Below are positions 1 to 14,900 of a stretch of DNA of 64,000 nt, one piece after another (position 1 is the stretch's first letter; each line of letters begins with the position of its first letter). Under the pieces are notes generated by a model that saw only the letters and a list, made by a program, of their open reading frames with translations, was not told the DNA's origin and searched no databases. The translations under genes were made by a program, and so were the position numbers. This DNA comes from Phorcus lineatus (taxonomy: Eukaryota > Mollusca > Gastropoda > Trochida > Trochidae): NCBI GenBank assembly GCA_921293015.1, contig OV121091.1, positions 24,226,839 to 24,290,838 on the forward strand, written 5' to 3'.

Positions 1-1416
1 CATGTAAAATCAAGAACATATTGTATAAATCTAAGTATTCATGTTTTATTACAACATTCTATTATTGAAATCAGATGTTTCAATTTGTTATTCCAGTAGA
101 CCGTTTATGACTCAATAACTATGTCTGCATTGTATCAATTAACGACATAAACAGTTGTGTAACATGTATTTTAAAAATACCAGTAATCTTATTATTGATG
201 TCAAGATTGATATAATTAACGTTTGCCTTTATCCTTTAAGTATTTCATTCCAAGCACCGGTTTTGGTTTGTGTACTTTGAATAATTTTTCTAGAACATGA
301 TTTGAATTAGATTAGTTAGGAGGCATTAAAACATACGATTCTACATGACATGATGGATAAAAACGTTTTCTTTATTGTATGTGGCAATCTGCCTAGGCTA
401 TTCCCTACTATTTTGTGGAGTGGATGGCTCCACCTCTTTATTCATGGGTTTTGCTAATATTAGTACTAAAGAAAACACATGATATCCTTAATATTTGACA
501 TACACTTTAAAAAATCAAATTTAAATCACCTACTTTTTAATAAGGTCCACGGGGTTTAAGTCTAATCCTAACTAACTGATGATTGGTGGTGGAGACTGAG
601 CGTTTTCGTTCATGAATAAAGGGCGATATTTCTAATGCATGAGGTACAATGACGATATAAAAAATTTCTTGGATATTGCGATCGTCCTTAAGGTTCATGC
701 AAAGACGCAGCTCAGTCATGAGAAAGACATCCCAAAACCAAAAGTACTAGTGATCCTCAGCCAAACGAAATTGAAGCCTGGGTGTTTCATGGTACATTCC
801 CAGTCTTTTGGTCTTATTCACATGCTGACGGCACTCTGTGACATTTGAAAGAGAGTTTGACCAATAAATTGACCTCCATGATGTGAACTTCTAACTACGT
901 CGGGCCAAATAATTCAAACAGGATTGTGAATCTTGCCATACCGATAGGTTGTGAAAGAGTTATAAGGGCTTTTCTTAATTGATAACTTTTATCACATTCG
1001 ATTTAAAGTGCTTTTTTGATGCGCAGAAAGGATTATCAAATATATAACTGTATGACATAGAAGATCACTTTAAATACTCACAAGATTGTAAGTCATGTTC
1101 CTGCTTATTACAATCGAACCATAAGAATTGACCAATCGTGGCATTGAAAGAACAGATTAAATAGATTTAAATCACACAACAAAATAATGATTCCAGACGA
1201 AAATAGGAATTTTATTTGTAAAATTTAGTTAATTATTATTTTTAAAAGCAAAACAAAATGTCTACTTCATCTGCTTCGTCTACTGCTTGCATTGCAGAAA
1301 AGAAATATATCTTCTATTACAAAATAAAAATTATGGGCTTTCTTACTTAGCAACAAAGTTTAAGAGTGACACCAGAAGCGATGTCTGCCATTTGTGCAAG
1401 TTTACTTGAAATGGGT

Positions 1417-1417
<1 letters not shown>

Positions 1418-1502
<85 letters not shown>
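1418..1502. repeat. (AT)n microsatellite
   Basis: About 85 bp of uninterrupted AT dinucleotide repeat, not attached to any recognised element. Confidence 0.95.
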
Positions 1503-1504
<2 letters not shown>

Positions 1505-4500
1505 TGTATATAACTTTTAATTGTCAGTGCTCAACGGAATGAATATAAGAAATTTACTTTATTTCTTAACTATAACATGACATAAGAAGATAAGTTAGTT
1601 ACGTGGACGTTATTAATAAGCTTTGACATGCATAAAAAACATAAGTTCAACACAAAAATAACATCAGGAGACTTATAGTAATAGTAGCCTTTACAAATTA
1701 TAATTCACGCTCAGTAGTAATTTCCCAAATGCACTGAGCAATGAATTTCTAATATTTATATTTAATATGATTTAGATATGTCATTAGCGGCAGAGTCTAT
1801 TTCATATGGCTGTTGACAATTGACAGTTTTCTTCCCCATGTTTTCCACTTCTCGTCTACAAAGACGCGTCATACGTGACTGAGGCAAGAAACACTTATTA
1901 TTCCAAGTCTCATTGTAACTACGACATACCAGTATTTCATGCTTTCGTTTTTCCATGATATCGTGAAAATAAGTCACAAATAAGAATAATGAAGTGGCGT
2001 TTGATACACATGATATACATGTATATCAGACGAGACCAAATTCAAATTAAGATTTCCTAACAAAGTCAAATATTTCAATAAGGGTTTTCAGACGTTTTAC
2101 CCCATTACATTAAGAATTTTTATCAAGAATAATATTTCATCCTTACATTGGTAGAACCACATATTCATGTGTTACACGCCTATGACTAATGAATAGCATT
2201 AGGTAGCCAAATCTCTTAACTCTGAACAACCAGGAATCACCATAGTCATAACCAGAACCTTGTTCCTCTTGTAATCTTGAAATCGATAACAAATTTAAAC
2301 CATTTTAAAAAAGCATAAGCCATGACTGACTGTGGGGATTAATTGGGCGTTACCATGTCATCAGTTGGGTCATAAAATGCTCACTCATCTCATTGTTTGT
2401 AGAAATAGGTGTAACAAGATGTATGGTTGTATTTGTTTTACCGTCTGCCAATTTATTAATGAAATTACCAGAGTTTATGATCATAAGACCTATTAGGAAA
2501 GCATCTGTATTCACCATCAGGTTAGACATTAAACATTTGTCAATTTGCAATACATCTCGTTTCTTTTTTAAAGGTTAATTTTGTAGTATCGGTCAATACG
2601 AGCCCTAGAAGGAATTATATTTGAATATCTGACAGATTGTAGGTTGGATGGTTTCGAATTATTCATTGTTAACGGTGTGTAAATTAAACAGCTGGGAACG
2701 CATGATGTACTTTGCAGGCAACAGTAACATTTTCCGAAGGAATGTCAAACCAGTTAGGAATTCATATCACGCCGTTCATGTCAAGGACACGTCAGCAAGG
2801 GAAATGCAATTATGCTGCTTGTGTAAATTAGATTTAAAGAATCCTTTAACTCAGTGCTTTTTGCTGCTTGACATATATTGTTGAAAATTAAATAGGCTTA
2901 AAATGATTAGCCCCACTGCTTAATGTTACAGTAAGAGTCGAATATTGCGTTGTTGCAACTACTACTGAATATATCATTGTCATGAGCTTCGGCAACTATG
3001 TCTAGAGAATCTAGAGTTCTTTCTTGTATACTAACACTGGTAATATTCATGGATTTTTATAACGCGCTTTGAAGACACATTATAAGTGACTGAGTGTGTA
3101 GTGGGGTTTAACGTGCCATCAACACAATTTAGTCATTCAAGACATTGATTAAGATCATCAAAATGAGAGTGGATAGTTCAGGTAGATAATGGATGTTTAA
3201 GAAACAGACTGAAATAAACTTAAAGTGAGAGGAACACAGCCGACTTTTACCCATCAACCTAGTCAGCCCCTTCCAGGTGTATAGAAGCTGCGGCTGGCAT
3301 GGCTCTCATAGTCACTGAAGCACTTAAAGAACCACACCGCAATCGGGTCATAAGTCGAGTCGTTGGACATGACATAAATAGATGTTTAGTAGCTAATTTA
3401 GCTGCATATTATTACACTATTCCGTTTGGGCTTGAGGTAAATAGTATTGACAAATCAATCATTTTTTTTTAATTAAAACACAATAACTGATGATTTGATT
3501 AACAATAACAAGATTGATGACCCTTCAAAGTGTCAACTTAAGTAGAGAAGTGCTACGAAAAGAATCCAATATCCTAAACGTTGACATTTGATTGACTAGC
3601 AGGTTTTATTTTTAAAAAATTGTATTTATCCAATATTGCTTTAATAGATCATCTCTAAATTTAAGAAGGAAATTTACTGGTACAAAACAATACGAGTAAC
3701 CGACTTGGTGATGAAATCCAATGCCTCTATAGATTAAAGGACATTTACTTTAAATAATAGTTCATTAGATAGCCCTTAAGATTGCATCACATGATAACGA
3801 AATTGTAATCTTAGCTTCAGAAAACGAAGCCTGTTTCTAAAGGTAGCATATTTCATGCACGTGCACATGTATACCATGAAATAAATGGGAATAACACATA
3901 CATTTATAACATATAAAACTTGATAAAACAATCATTGCATGCATTTCAATATACTATATAGAAAATATAGAAAAATACATTTAAAATATAGAAAGAATAT
4001 TTCAAAAGTATTCAGTGGATTTATTTATATTTCATTCTTACATGCCAAGTTTGGAGTATCTTTGTATAAATCTTTCACTGACAGTCAAAATCACCAAATG
4101 ACACTCTGAAATGCTACTGCATCGGAGCCCAAACCGCTAATCATTTACAAAATCATTAACAAGGTATTGTGTACATATTCCATGCAGTATTAATCCGAAA
4201 ACAGAAAGAAAGAAGATATCAAAGATATCAAATGCATTCACATTTCAACTTTGTCACTTTACAATATGCGAAAATTATGCATTCGGTAATGCAGAGCCTG
4301 TATTCTAGTTCTTTTAAAGGCATTCTTGCAGGTATATAGACATGGATCAACGGCGACAATGACATCATCACCTATAGCTACAGGAATGATAATTTGTTAA
4401 ATCAGAAAAAGATACTACAAGTCTATGGACAGTGACAGTGTCACGTCAGGTCCAACACAGTTCATACATGGAAATTGAACACACTTATGATTTCATTTCT

Positions 4501-7500
4501 AGATTATCAAGTAGCAAATGTCTTGTAGTTTTATTGTACATAAAAATCAATCCAAATTGTTAAAATTACTCTTTTGGATTTTATTTGTGATTGAATCCTG
4601 CTACGCGATCGGTTATCGACCTTATGCAAATTAATCGGGTCAAGGGAGTAAATGAAACACCGCTGTAAAGATAATATTACGACATTTAAAAAACAATTTA
4701 ATTCCAGGGAAACAACTTCACTGTTTCAAGTTTCAATTTGTGAAATTGTATCAATTTATAAGACACATTAGTTTATTAATAATAATTAATAATAAAAATT
4801 AGTTTATTAGTTTAGAAAAATATAGATACTTATTTACGACCGTCATTGAAATAACGTGTTGACAACATTTGGTGTGAACTGTTCAGTGTCATTGTTTGAA
4901 ACAATTGCTTATTGTATTAAAGTATTGTTTACGACATTTTGGAATAGACCGATCTATTAGGCCCTAAGCAACTCAAGTTTTCGACCAATCAGCGCCGTAT
5001 TTTTGACCTACCCTCCCGCGATCGCTTCCTCGGACATCAACATGCCACATGGCGGGCTGTCTGCATGACAAAGGACTTCCTTCCAGGCATTTTACGAAGC
5101 AGTAATATCAAGTCAATATAGTCGATGACAGTGTTAATAAAATGAACAAAGGGTCCTCTCTTTAGGAAATATACATCGGAGACGGCATACGAGATTCATA
5201 TTAAACTTAGATATGTGTCAATAAAATAATGAGACGTAAAATGTAATACATTTGCAATTTTGTCTTCGGTACTCATCATAATGAACTTATGAAGGGGGTA
5301 AATTTGTTAGAAAACATTATTGGACCCATGGGATAAATAACCAAATGATCTTTATCAAAAATAAATTTTGAATAAGCTAAATAGATGGATAAATTGAGAT
5401 TTCAATGTGAAAAATCTAAACTGATCATATTTTTAGTTAAGTTTATTTGAGATGTGATTCCGAAATACGATGTCAAATCAACTCAGCTAAAATCTCAGAA
5501 GTCATGTTAACAATAACCATGTCTGTATGATTTTTTTAAAAAATATAACCAGCAAATTGAACGTTACATAGACCATTGCCTGAAATCACATATGTATGAT
5601 AAAATTATATATAATTTGATTTGCATTGCCAGATGTAGAATAATGATATTTTGGACAAACTGTTTAGTTTGCATCTAATTTAATAAGATTGACATTGTCG
5701 AAAAGTCAATGTGAACTTATAAAATTAGTATTGCTATCAATCAATTGAACAGTTGTTAATTATTCTTGACAGGCTCTTATTCACTATCATCTAAACCACA
5801 CTCTCTTTATTTCGAAATCGCAACTTATCTTTCAAAATATTTTCAGGTTTAGACTCTATCAAATGTTAGATAGAAAGAAAATTTCTAAAGTCATTTGATG
5901 CATGAATGAAGCACACCCATATACATGTAATAACAGCTTATTAGAGTCAGAGGGATTTGATACATCTGCAAATTATGAATGAGTGACAGATTTAAGAAAA
6001 AGACATATGTATAAATTATTATTTTGGCAAATAAAGCAGCATGGAAAATGTACCTTAATGTTTTGTTTGAAAGAAATACTACTGCAATCAAAATAATTGT
6101 TTTCTAATATATTAAAAAAAATCTTTGAAATACTTCACCAAATATTTATTAATTTATCTGATTTGTTGTCCTATGAATACACACATTTTGTGGCAATCTC
6201 TAAACTAATAATCATTGGAGGTTATTTTAAGTGTTCATGTTTTTAGGAATTATTCATTCATTGAATGTAAATTACTTCTAATGTGTCTCTTTTTCAGAAA
6301 AAATAATAGAATTGAATTCTTATTAAATAATTTTATCAAAAAGCACATATTAGAATAAAAAGCTCTTATTACTTGTAAGGTTCAGTCATTGAAGGAATGT
6401 TTTATGGAAACTTTAAAATGATTAAAACTGTCAAAATACGATAGAAGACTTAATTACGGAGATAACTCACATGCAAGTCTTGGTCCACCAATTTCCATGG
6501 ACTTCAATTCACAAATTTATAAATGACGGTGGTTGGTTCACTGATTTAATTCAGCAAAATACTACTGTGTTAAAATCAATGAAGATTAAAATTTTGGAGA
6601 AAGTCATAGCATCTGTACAGTTTTCTAAGGGAGAAATATTTTCTATAATAAGTGTGTGAACATAATGATGGAACATTTATGTAGTTGAATAGTGAGTCAG
6701 ATAATGTTTTCATAATTTTAAGATTTACAGAACTTCAACAAACACTTTGTCGAATGCCTTTCATGATGAGTGCAGGGAGACGATTACAAAAAGCATCCCC
6801 TTTTGTCTCAAATGTCATGATTTATTTTCACATCTCGCAATTGATATGGTCAAATGTTTTATAAAATATTATAAAGACCCCCTTGATTGAAAAGGCACAG
6901 CCAGACACGAGTGTCTTGACAGTAAATGATATATCCCATAGAACTTGATAGTGTATGTAGAAAGCGTGGTGCCATTTCCTTGCATGGTTTTCCAATCGAG
7001 GTTCTCTACTTATCAATTGCATTTTATTCTTTTTTCCCCTAATTAATGTCTAAGCTATGTTGATGTATGATTAAGGTGGATGCTCTATATTACGTTTTAT
7101 TTTTATATCAAGTACGTTATTAAAATTAAAACTTTAATCGAACAGTGTCACAAGAACTAGTAAAAGTAAAACAAAAGTTTATCTGATATGTTCATTACAA
7201 CAGCTACTCAAAAAAACATACCAAGTAACACGACTTACTCATTAACAAGTCTAAATTTATACAAACAATATTTTTGAAAAGAAAAAAGATCTCTGAGAGT
7301 TCGGTAACAAAGATTTTTGACTGAGATTCAGAAAGAAATAGACCTATGAATGTTTCAATAGTTGCAGCTTGCAATTCAAAATGCAATGTAAACACACTTG
7401 CCAGAGTTGTAGGAATGTTTTCAACATTAAAGTCAAATGCTAATGGGTTTGTTTCAAAGCATTTCCTGTTTCTGTTCATTTGATATGTTCAACATCCTAA

Positions 7501-9918
7501 TGCCTTTGATCTCCAAGTGTACCCTTTGATACTAATCTTCAAAAATCCAGTTTTGAATACTCTAAATGGTAATAACTTCTCTTATAAATCTCTCTCTATT
7601 TCTCACTCTCGGATTTAGACTGTTCACACGTCTTCCAATCTATGGCATGGCCATACCACTTTCTCCAATGCCAAAATCAACCTATATGTGCTTGATAACC
7701 GATTTCAAATCATTTCGTATAAAGCAATCCTGCTCAATGCTACGTGTACTCCAGAAACAGTGGATTCAGAAATGCTTACACGCATAAACTATCTTTGCAT
7801 GCAGAGGAAGGCATGATCTGAACATGCTTTCATGGTATCGACTGAAACAAACACATAGGCTATGTAATACTAATAATCAAAACAGCAGGTGGTGTTGTCA
7901 GCATACATAATGATGGATAATACGTAACATATACACCTGGTAGAAAATATCAATGCAACACCAGGTTTTTATTGATTTCTAGCATGTTATGCAACCAAAC
8001 TTGACACTCCAGGGTTTCATAACCTTATACAGGGTTCTTCTCACAAACCTTGTCTTGCAGCAATCATTTGTGATCATTGGGTCAAAAACAAATACTGACT
8101 TTCTTCTTTCTGATTTCGTACTTCACTCTACAAGTTTAATACATTTAGATTAGGAGTAAAAGCCGACGAGAGTATTGAATTCATGCTATGCTGTTGTAAT
8201 AAGGCTGAGTAGCTTGAGTAATTCTGGCAGTGTTATTCTGTTAATTAAAATCGGAAGTTGTCCGGTGTCTCAAAAAAACTAGACAACCACAATATCTGAT
8301 CGATGCGAACGTTACCATTGTGTATTTACACCATTGTCCCTAGCAACAGCAACGTTCTGAAAATTTACAAGGTCAGTTTTCTGATTTAACTATTCGACTC
8401 ATTTCCCATGACACCCATTATCCCACGAGTTCCGTTCAAGGACACATTCGTCATGACAGCGTCCATAGAAATTCATTTCACTCATGCCGAGGTCCTCTGG
8501 ATAATAAGGGCAAAGTGATAGTATGATTCATTTTACAAGCGGATAAGTGTTAGCCGAAAGGTTTTACAATTTTCATGATGATTTTTCCAATTTGCTTTGT
8601 TTTCATATTGATTGCGTTTTACACATACAATGTTTAGGTCTCCTTGACAATTGAGTCGGTATATATTAAGTTCTATCTTAAATAAAATAAGAACAACAAA
8701 AAATATAGTGGAATTCATCTCCAACGTCACCCATACAACACAAGTTACATTTTCTTGCAGATTAAGATATTCTTTTTTTTTATCTTTCAATTGGTAAATG
8801 GTGGCATGAAGTTCGCAACTCTACTAACGGCATCGCTCTACTTTTGGGCAGGGACGTTAAGTAATTTTCAAGTTCAAACTTAGGTTTCAAGACTAAATAG
8901 AGTAAATGAATTTTAGTTTTCTATCTCTGCTTTTTGTTTAGGGTTATCTGGTTGAGTAGATGAAGCAGTTCCTTTGAAATAGGAGTGAACCATTTATAGC
9001 ACCTATACTGCTTACAATGTTATGGATGCATTACATCCATCCATGAGAGTATCTATCGTTATTATAGAGATTATATACAATTGAATATATAACAAAAATT
9101 ATTCTGGTAGCTTTTCAAATAAATAACAAAGTATCTTGCCTACGTTATTACATTTGTATTACGGATGGCAATAATGTGTTTGATGCATTTTATATCAAAC
9201 GTTCCATGTTCTTTGTTGTAGAAATCTAAGAAATCTATTGATTCATTTTTTTAACAAAATTTTACTGTCACAAACATTTTAAGTTTGTTATAAAAATATC
9301 TCACTTTTATAACTAAATGAAACAAAATAATATGTCTGATATCAATAGAATTATATGGGAAAAAAACGTTTGAACCTATCATGTGTTAATGTCTTACACG
9401 TTTTAAAGTTTTACTTCTTTCTTTGGTATAAATTCCTCAATAACAGATCTTTTAGTACTTCAAACGTTATGAAATACCGTTTCATTATTATCGAAATAGA
9501 ATGTAGAGATAATACAAACCTGATATTGGCAATATGTCACGTTAAGCGTGGTAATATTACCACTTCATGTTCTATATTGGACATTTTAGAAGATAAAATG
9601 TCAATCTTTGTGTATAAATTAATGTTTATTTCGAAATAGATGCAAGTATATCTTATCTCTAACGTTAACATTTTACGTTCAGTAACAAGAAAAATCAATG
9701 AAATGCAAAAGTCAAATTCATAAAACCTGTAACACTACACAAAATAATTTATATGCGACCTAAAAATAGTAATGAAGAGCTCGTTTGGGGGAAAGTTATG
9801 CGACCTAGGATTAGTTTTTAACCAACTGTGGAACATCTCACGTTTATGCAGTGTTAACGATAACATTGAGAATTTGCTTTCATTCATCCTAGATTCGAAT
9901 ATGAGTATCGCCGATGTC
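1503..9918. other. No recognisable gene or element
   Basis: AT-rich sequence. All open frames are under 100 codons, many starting at TTG or GTG, and their translations show no familiar domain. I see no repeat shared with the rest of the window. Bases 1-1417 are similar. Confidence 0.6.
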
Positions 9919-9961
9919 GAAACGTCACATCGCTTTGCAATAAAGAAGTTGTTAATCCATA
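9919..9961 (+). repeat. Short dispersed repeat, copy 1
   Basis: GAAACGTC followed by TGCAATAAAGAAGTTGT and AATCCATA is shared with 31116-31156. In one frame it reads ETSHRFAIKKLLIH, which could be the end of a retroelement coding region, but the match is too short to assign. Confidence 0.5.
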
Positions 9962-10044
9962 AATTTCCTATTTTCTTTACTTGTAGAATTAGTTAGTTAG
10001 AATTGATTGATGTTTTAGAACAGGACAGGAGATGTGTATCTATC

Positions 10045-10140
10045 GTTAAGGTGGTTGAGGTGTGACCCAGTCATCGATCTGGTGCAGATGTGCCCATTAT
10101 CGAGCTTGTAGAGGTTGTGCCCCAATCATTGATGGGGATG
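10045..10140. repeat. Degenerate tandem repeat
   Basis: Three imperfect units of roughly 30-35 bp share a pattern like GAGGTTGTGCCCCAATCAT (GGTGTGACCCAGTCATCGAT; GATGTGCCCATTATCGA; GTTGTGCCCCAATCATTGAT). Confidence 0.45.
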
Positions 10141-11025
10141 AGCATGGGTACATTATATTGAAAATAAAAAACGTATTGGCTAGGGGACAGACAGCGTAAG
10201 TTAATGAAGTAACGTGACTCCGATTGGTCAAATTTAAACCAGGTCAAGCACCACATTTCTGTATTGTAAGCAGAATTGATATGTGTAACAAAAACACCCC
10301 GAAAAATCATGGCTTGATGTATCAATAATTATCCAAAAAAAAGATTGCCGTTGTCTATTTCGACCTTCATGAATAGGATCACCTCGCTTACTGAATTACA
10401 TTTTCGTTATATGTGGTGTACTTGTCTGGCGATAATCATCAAACGAATCGACGATCAATGATTTTTGCGAGGGTTTTGGCAAAAGTGAATATAATAACGA
10501 GAATCTTTACCAATTTTCGATTAGTATGAAATCTTAAAAAAAATAGGCGTTAAGTAATTGCAGATTACGTTGTGTCGGATTTGAGATATGAGCCGCATAT
10601 GGAGGGAAATCGTGAATTCGAGTCACTCTGATAAAACACCGCTTGTCCGTCCTATAGGTTATTTGTGTACGGAAGGGACTATTATTATTTCTGCTTTAAA
10701 AACATTTAATATGATTTCTTTCAATTTCCTGCGGGGATAATGTGTGTTTCCTGAGTCAATGAGACGGATTGACCGACGGACGCCGGATGGCATGCCATGT
10801 TTAAACCTCAACAGTCGTTTCAGACTAGGTTAACGAAAGAGGAAACCTTCTTTCCTGATAGTTTGTTATGAAGTCTGAGCTAAGGGCTATAGTTTCCTTA
10901 GGGCTAGACTAGATAAAAGCGTGTTGTTGTAGTGAGAGGCTCACAGGTCCAATCAATGTAGCGGTTTCATTAGCTTACTCGAATCAAGGGCGGATAATTT
11001 CAGTACATATTTTCCTGATGCAAAG

Positions 11026-11067
11026 CTCTAGGGGTGATAAAGTGAAGAGCACATCGGAGCATTCAGC
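11026..11067 (+). repeat. Short dispersed repeat pair, copy 1
   Basis: ATAAAGTGAAGAGCACATCG and CATTCAGC resemble 33392-33434 (ATAAAGTGAAGAG, TCGGAACACTCAGC). Both copies lie a few hundred bases upstream of a SINE in the same orientation. Confidence 0.4.
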
Positions 11068-11733
11068 AATGGTAACCGAGGATAAAGTACAGATAGCCTT
11101 AAAGTTTTATAGGTAAAGCACGGGGAAGCTATAAGTTTTACACGACATTAACACCCTTTGGACTTTGCTTTGTAGATCGAATGATTATCATGATTGACAA
11201 TTCATTTAATTGAATGTATGTTAAGTTTCCCCTACCTTAGTTGCTCTTTTATTGTGTATGGTAAAACAAAAGGACGTAATGCAGAAACTATTTGTCTTGA
11301 TACGGCTATACTACAATGTATATATTTGCTATTTTTATATCATATTAGATTCAGGCCATGACATAGTTATACCACAATAGTTGGTATTAAAAGTGAAACC
11401 TAATTAGCTAAGTGGTAAGTCCCATTAACCATTGTTAATAATGTTCCATATCCCCTAGGATATCACAGCTATGGGAATATGAATATCAGTTATCTAGAAT
11501 ATAGGATCTAACTGTTAAAGGATCCATTTTCGTTGTCTCTGTTGTGTTCCTTTAACGCTATCTTTCCAAAAACTGTAAGGCTATATAGTGTACAGGTATT
11601 TAAATTAGTAACATTTGCAACAAACAGAATGTTTCTAAAAGAACGAAGAATGATTTTTAAAGATGCATTTACGAATGCTCCTGATATAATTGCAGTTCTT
11701 GCCTACCCTTTCTATCCCTTTTCTTACTTATCC

Positions 11734-11922
11734 GGGGAGGGATAGCGTAGTGTTTAGTGCATTCGGCTTCGGATCTAGAGGTCCGTGGATTGAATCCCGG
11801 TAGGGGCTCGGCAGCTTTGTCTGCAGTAGAGAACTGTTCTACACGCAGTAAGGTTTGGGTGCAATGCTACGCTGAATTTCAATGCAGTACTACCCATGGT
11901 TCGCTAGTTCCAGCCGATGCTC
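11734..11922 (+). mobile_element. tRNA-derived SINE, copy A (3'-truncated)
   Basis: It begins with a tRNA-like head (GGATAGCGTAGTGTTTAGTG as a mutated A box; GATTGAATCCC as a mutated B box) followed by the shared body: CAGCTTTGTCTGCAGTAG, the GTAAGGTTTGGGTGCAATG block, and CCCATGGTTCGCTAGTTCCA. The copy stops at GCCGATGCTC and runs into a short AT microsatellite, so the 3' half seen in copies B, C and E is absent. Confidence 0.8.
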
Positions 11923-14900
11923 AAATATATATATATTGTAAATGATCTTTCAGACTTCGATTTTGACTTCAGAGAACATTTCTTTGGGGATTAAGAATCA
12001 CCTTCATGTACATTGGAGGAAAATATGGACAGAGGAACAAGACATGCCAACAGTCTTGGGGCCGACATGGATTATTCTGGCATAAGAATGACGGTATACG
12101 TTTAAATATATGTCAAACATGAAATCATCGAAGTTCAAATTGTAGTTCATCGTTGATTGCAGATATACAGTGCAATTGACAGTAAACGTTCTAGAAGGGA
12201 CTATACCCTGGCACAATAATGCAATTTGTAACGTACTTTATTTCCACTTGAGTTCCACATACTAACGATAATGGAAAAAAAGTCCCTCAAATATGCAAAT
12301 CATTGATCGGGATTTGGAGCAATCGGAAATGTGTATCATGTGAAACAAACCAGACTTTGCTAATGTATTTTGTGTGTTCAATCGCATCGTTAAGTCTATA
12401 CCTAACTGTAAGGTGATCCTTTTATTCCAACGCGCTAATGGCTCTAATATTAATCAAACAGCGCTAAACAATAACTCATCCACTCATATTTAAAACAAAA
12501 TTAATCAATTGCTAGGAAATATCATTATCCATCAATCAGCTGAACGTCAGATCAGCTCTGTTAGGTACTAAGGTCAAAGCGACTTTCTTTGCCCAAGCCA
12601 AATCGGCGCCACTAGAAGTCATCTAGGCGTTTGCACGACATTACAATGCATAATCACACGGCGTTACCTTTCCTTTGCTCGGCGTCAGACTATGGCATTG
12701 AATGTGTATATGTACATGCAGCGTCACATTGAATCACACATTACTACTACCCTGAATCATAACATTGCCACGTGGTATCGTGCAATGACTTTTGTAACGT
12801 ACAAAGCAACGTGGCGTTAAGACACATGCAATAGAGATAATTATATAGAACACGAATGTATGTCACGTGACAGCCTCATCCCACAGAGTACCCGTGTTAC
12901 ATTTTTTCAAGTAACTTAACAATCCGCATAGAAGTTAAATAACGCGGTCACCCGTGTATCATTGAATTCCAAGTTAGGATGATTTTTTGAAGAACATAAT
13001 TTTCAACACAAGAATTTAAATTAGCCTCACTTTCTATTGTTCGTATGTTAATGTTCAAACATTGTTTTCCACAGATGTTTTTTCTAAGAACATTAAAAAG
13101 ACACTTTTTTCTGTTCAATGAAGTGTTTATTGAAATAACCATATGTTTACAGAAAGAAAACTGTACAATCTCTAGCAATTTATTGAGTTGGTAAAAATCG
13201 TAACACGTCTGCGCGTGTAGAACGTTCGAGGCTCGAGGTCACACACTGGACGTGCAAAGGAGTTCAGTTTTGACAACTTTGGTTGCCTTTTAAACAATTT
13301 GCTTTTTTATTGGAAAATAATTTCACAGGAATAATTTTGCATAAAATAAGTTACGCAATATAGAGATACAATCGGAAGCATACAGAAACACAATATGGCA
13401 TACGATTGGGTGAACTGGGTGCTCCAAAGAGAAAACTCACTTATCTCACCCTTACACTATCCAACTGAGCAAGCACATCTAAAATCAGGATTACTTCTGG
13501 TTTAAGTTCACGTTGATATGAATAAGGCTGTTTCAATTAAAAACTTATTCTCATTTGTAAATGATGCGAGTTGCAGTTATAATAGCATTTCTATATTCTA
13601 TTCTGTTTATATGCCTGGAGTTCATTGCCGCGCAATCATTCACTTAAGGAGAGTGGGACTCAGAAATGGAACTCGCTTACGGTAACATTTTGCGACACTG
13701 TTTCATTGTTTTATATAAGTCTAAAAAATAAATGCATTACATTTTCGAGAGTAAAAGTTTAACCTGACGCAAATGTCTTGAATTTATCGCGACGATCATT
13801 TTTGACATGTCGTATGACGTGAACGTCACTAATATTCGGTGTAAATATCTTCTTATGTCTGTTGTCGATAGGACATACATATCTAAATAAATGACAAAAA
13901 TAAAAATTTATAATAAACTTATTTCTGTTCTTCTTTTCTGCAGTCTTAATTTGATATTGTCGTTAACAATAAGTACATCGTAGACCGTCAAACTTTAATT
14001 GAGAAAAACTGCTATGACGTCGGGTTTTTACATTTAAGCAGGTATTTTAGAAAATGACGTTAAAGTGTTGAAAAACATTCGACCTCCAATTATCATTCCT
14101 GAAATCGTTTTCTTATTCATTTGCGTACATCATATTACAGTTATAGATGTAAAATGTTTGAGTTAGTGGGAAATATTGATGAACATGCCAAAAAAGGTTA
14201 TTGAAATCATTGAATTGTTTTCGTCATAAACTTTTAAATCATTTTATTACTTCTACCACTGTCATCTATTTGAAGTAGAAGTGATTAATATCCCCGTACA
14301 TGATAAACAATTTATGTGGAAGGATTCCGAGTTATTCACGGAAAGCGCACGCTTTAATCAAGTACACAAACTTGGTCAAAAATAGTGTAATTTGTTGACG
14401 GCCACAACATTGTAAATGATGAAACCTCTTTTAATTGTTTGGTGACCCCTTAATGTTCTTACTTTTTCAGCTAAAATGCAACTTAATATTTTGTAAAAAA
14501 TCACGTTTGACCCACTGAAGATAAACCATTTAGGATAATCTAATAAAGTAATGTTGGGGAAAATGTGAAGAATTGTTTATTTAAAAACGTGCTACTGTCC
14601 CTTTAAATTCGACATAAAACGTGGAGTTTTAAAACATAAGATCACATGAACTGGGTGCTGTCCGCGTCAATTGATGAGCAGGTTAATAGTCGTGAAGTAT
14701 TTAATCATCTACCTGAGACATTTCATCGTGATCAAAACGTGAGAATGTCAGACTCGAAGTGTTTGAAAAAAACCAACATTCTGAGTTATTTGACATTAGA
14801 TTTATTTTAATTACAATATCAGTACATATGTATAGTAATTAAGCATGATACATTTGATGTTGAAGTTATACTGTTTGACTCCGCACAGCATAAGGTTTGG

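Noticed and set aside
1418-1502. (AT)n tract as a cruciform or replication-linked element
   Set aside because: Simple dinucleotide repeats are common in such genomes and no flanking structure supports a function.
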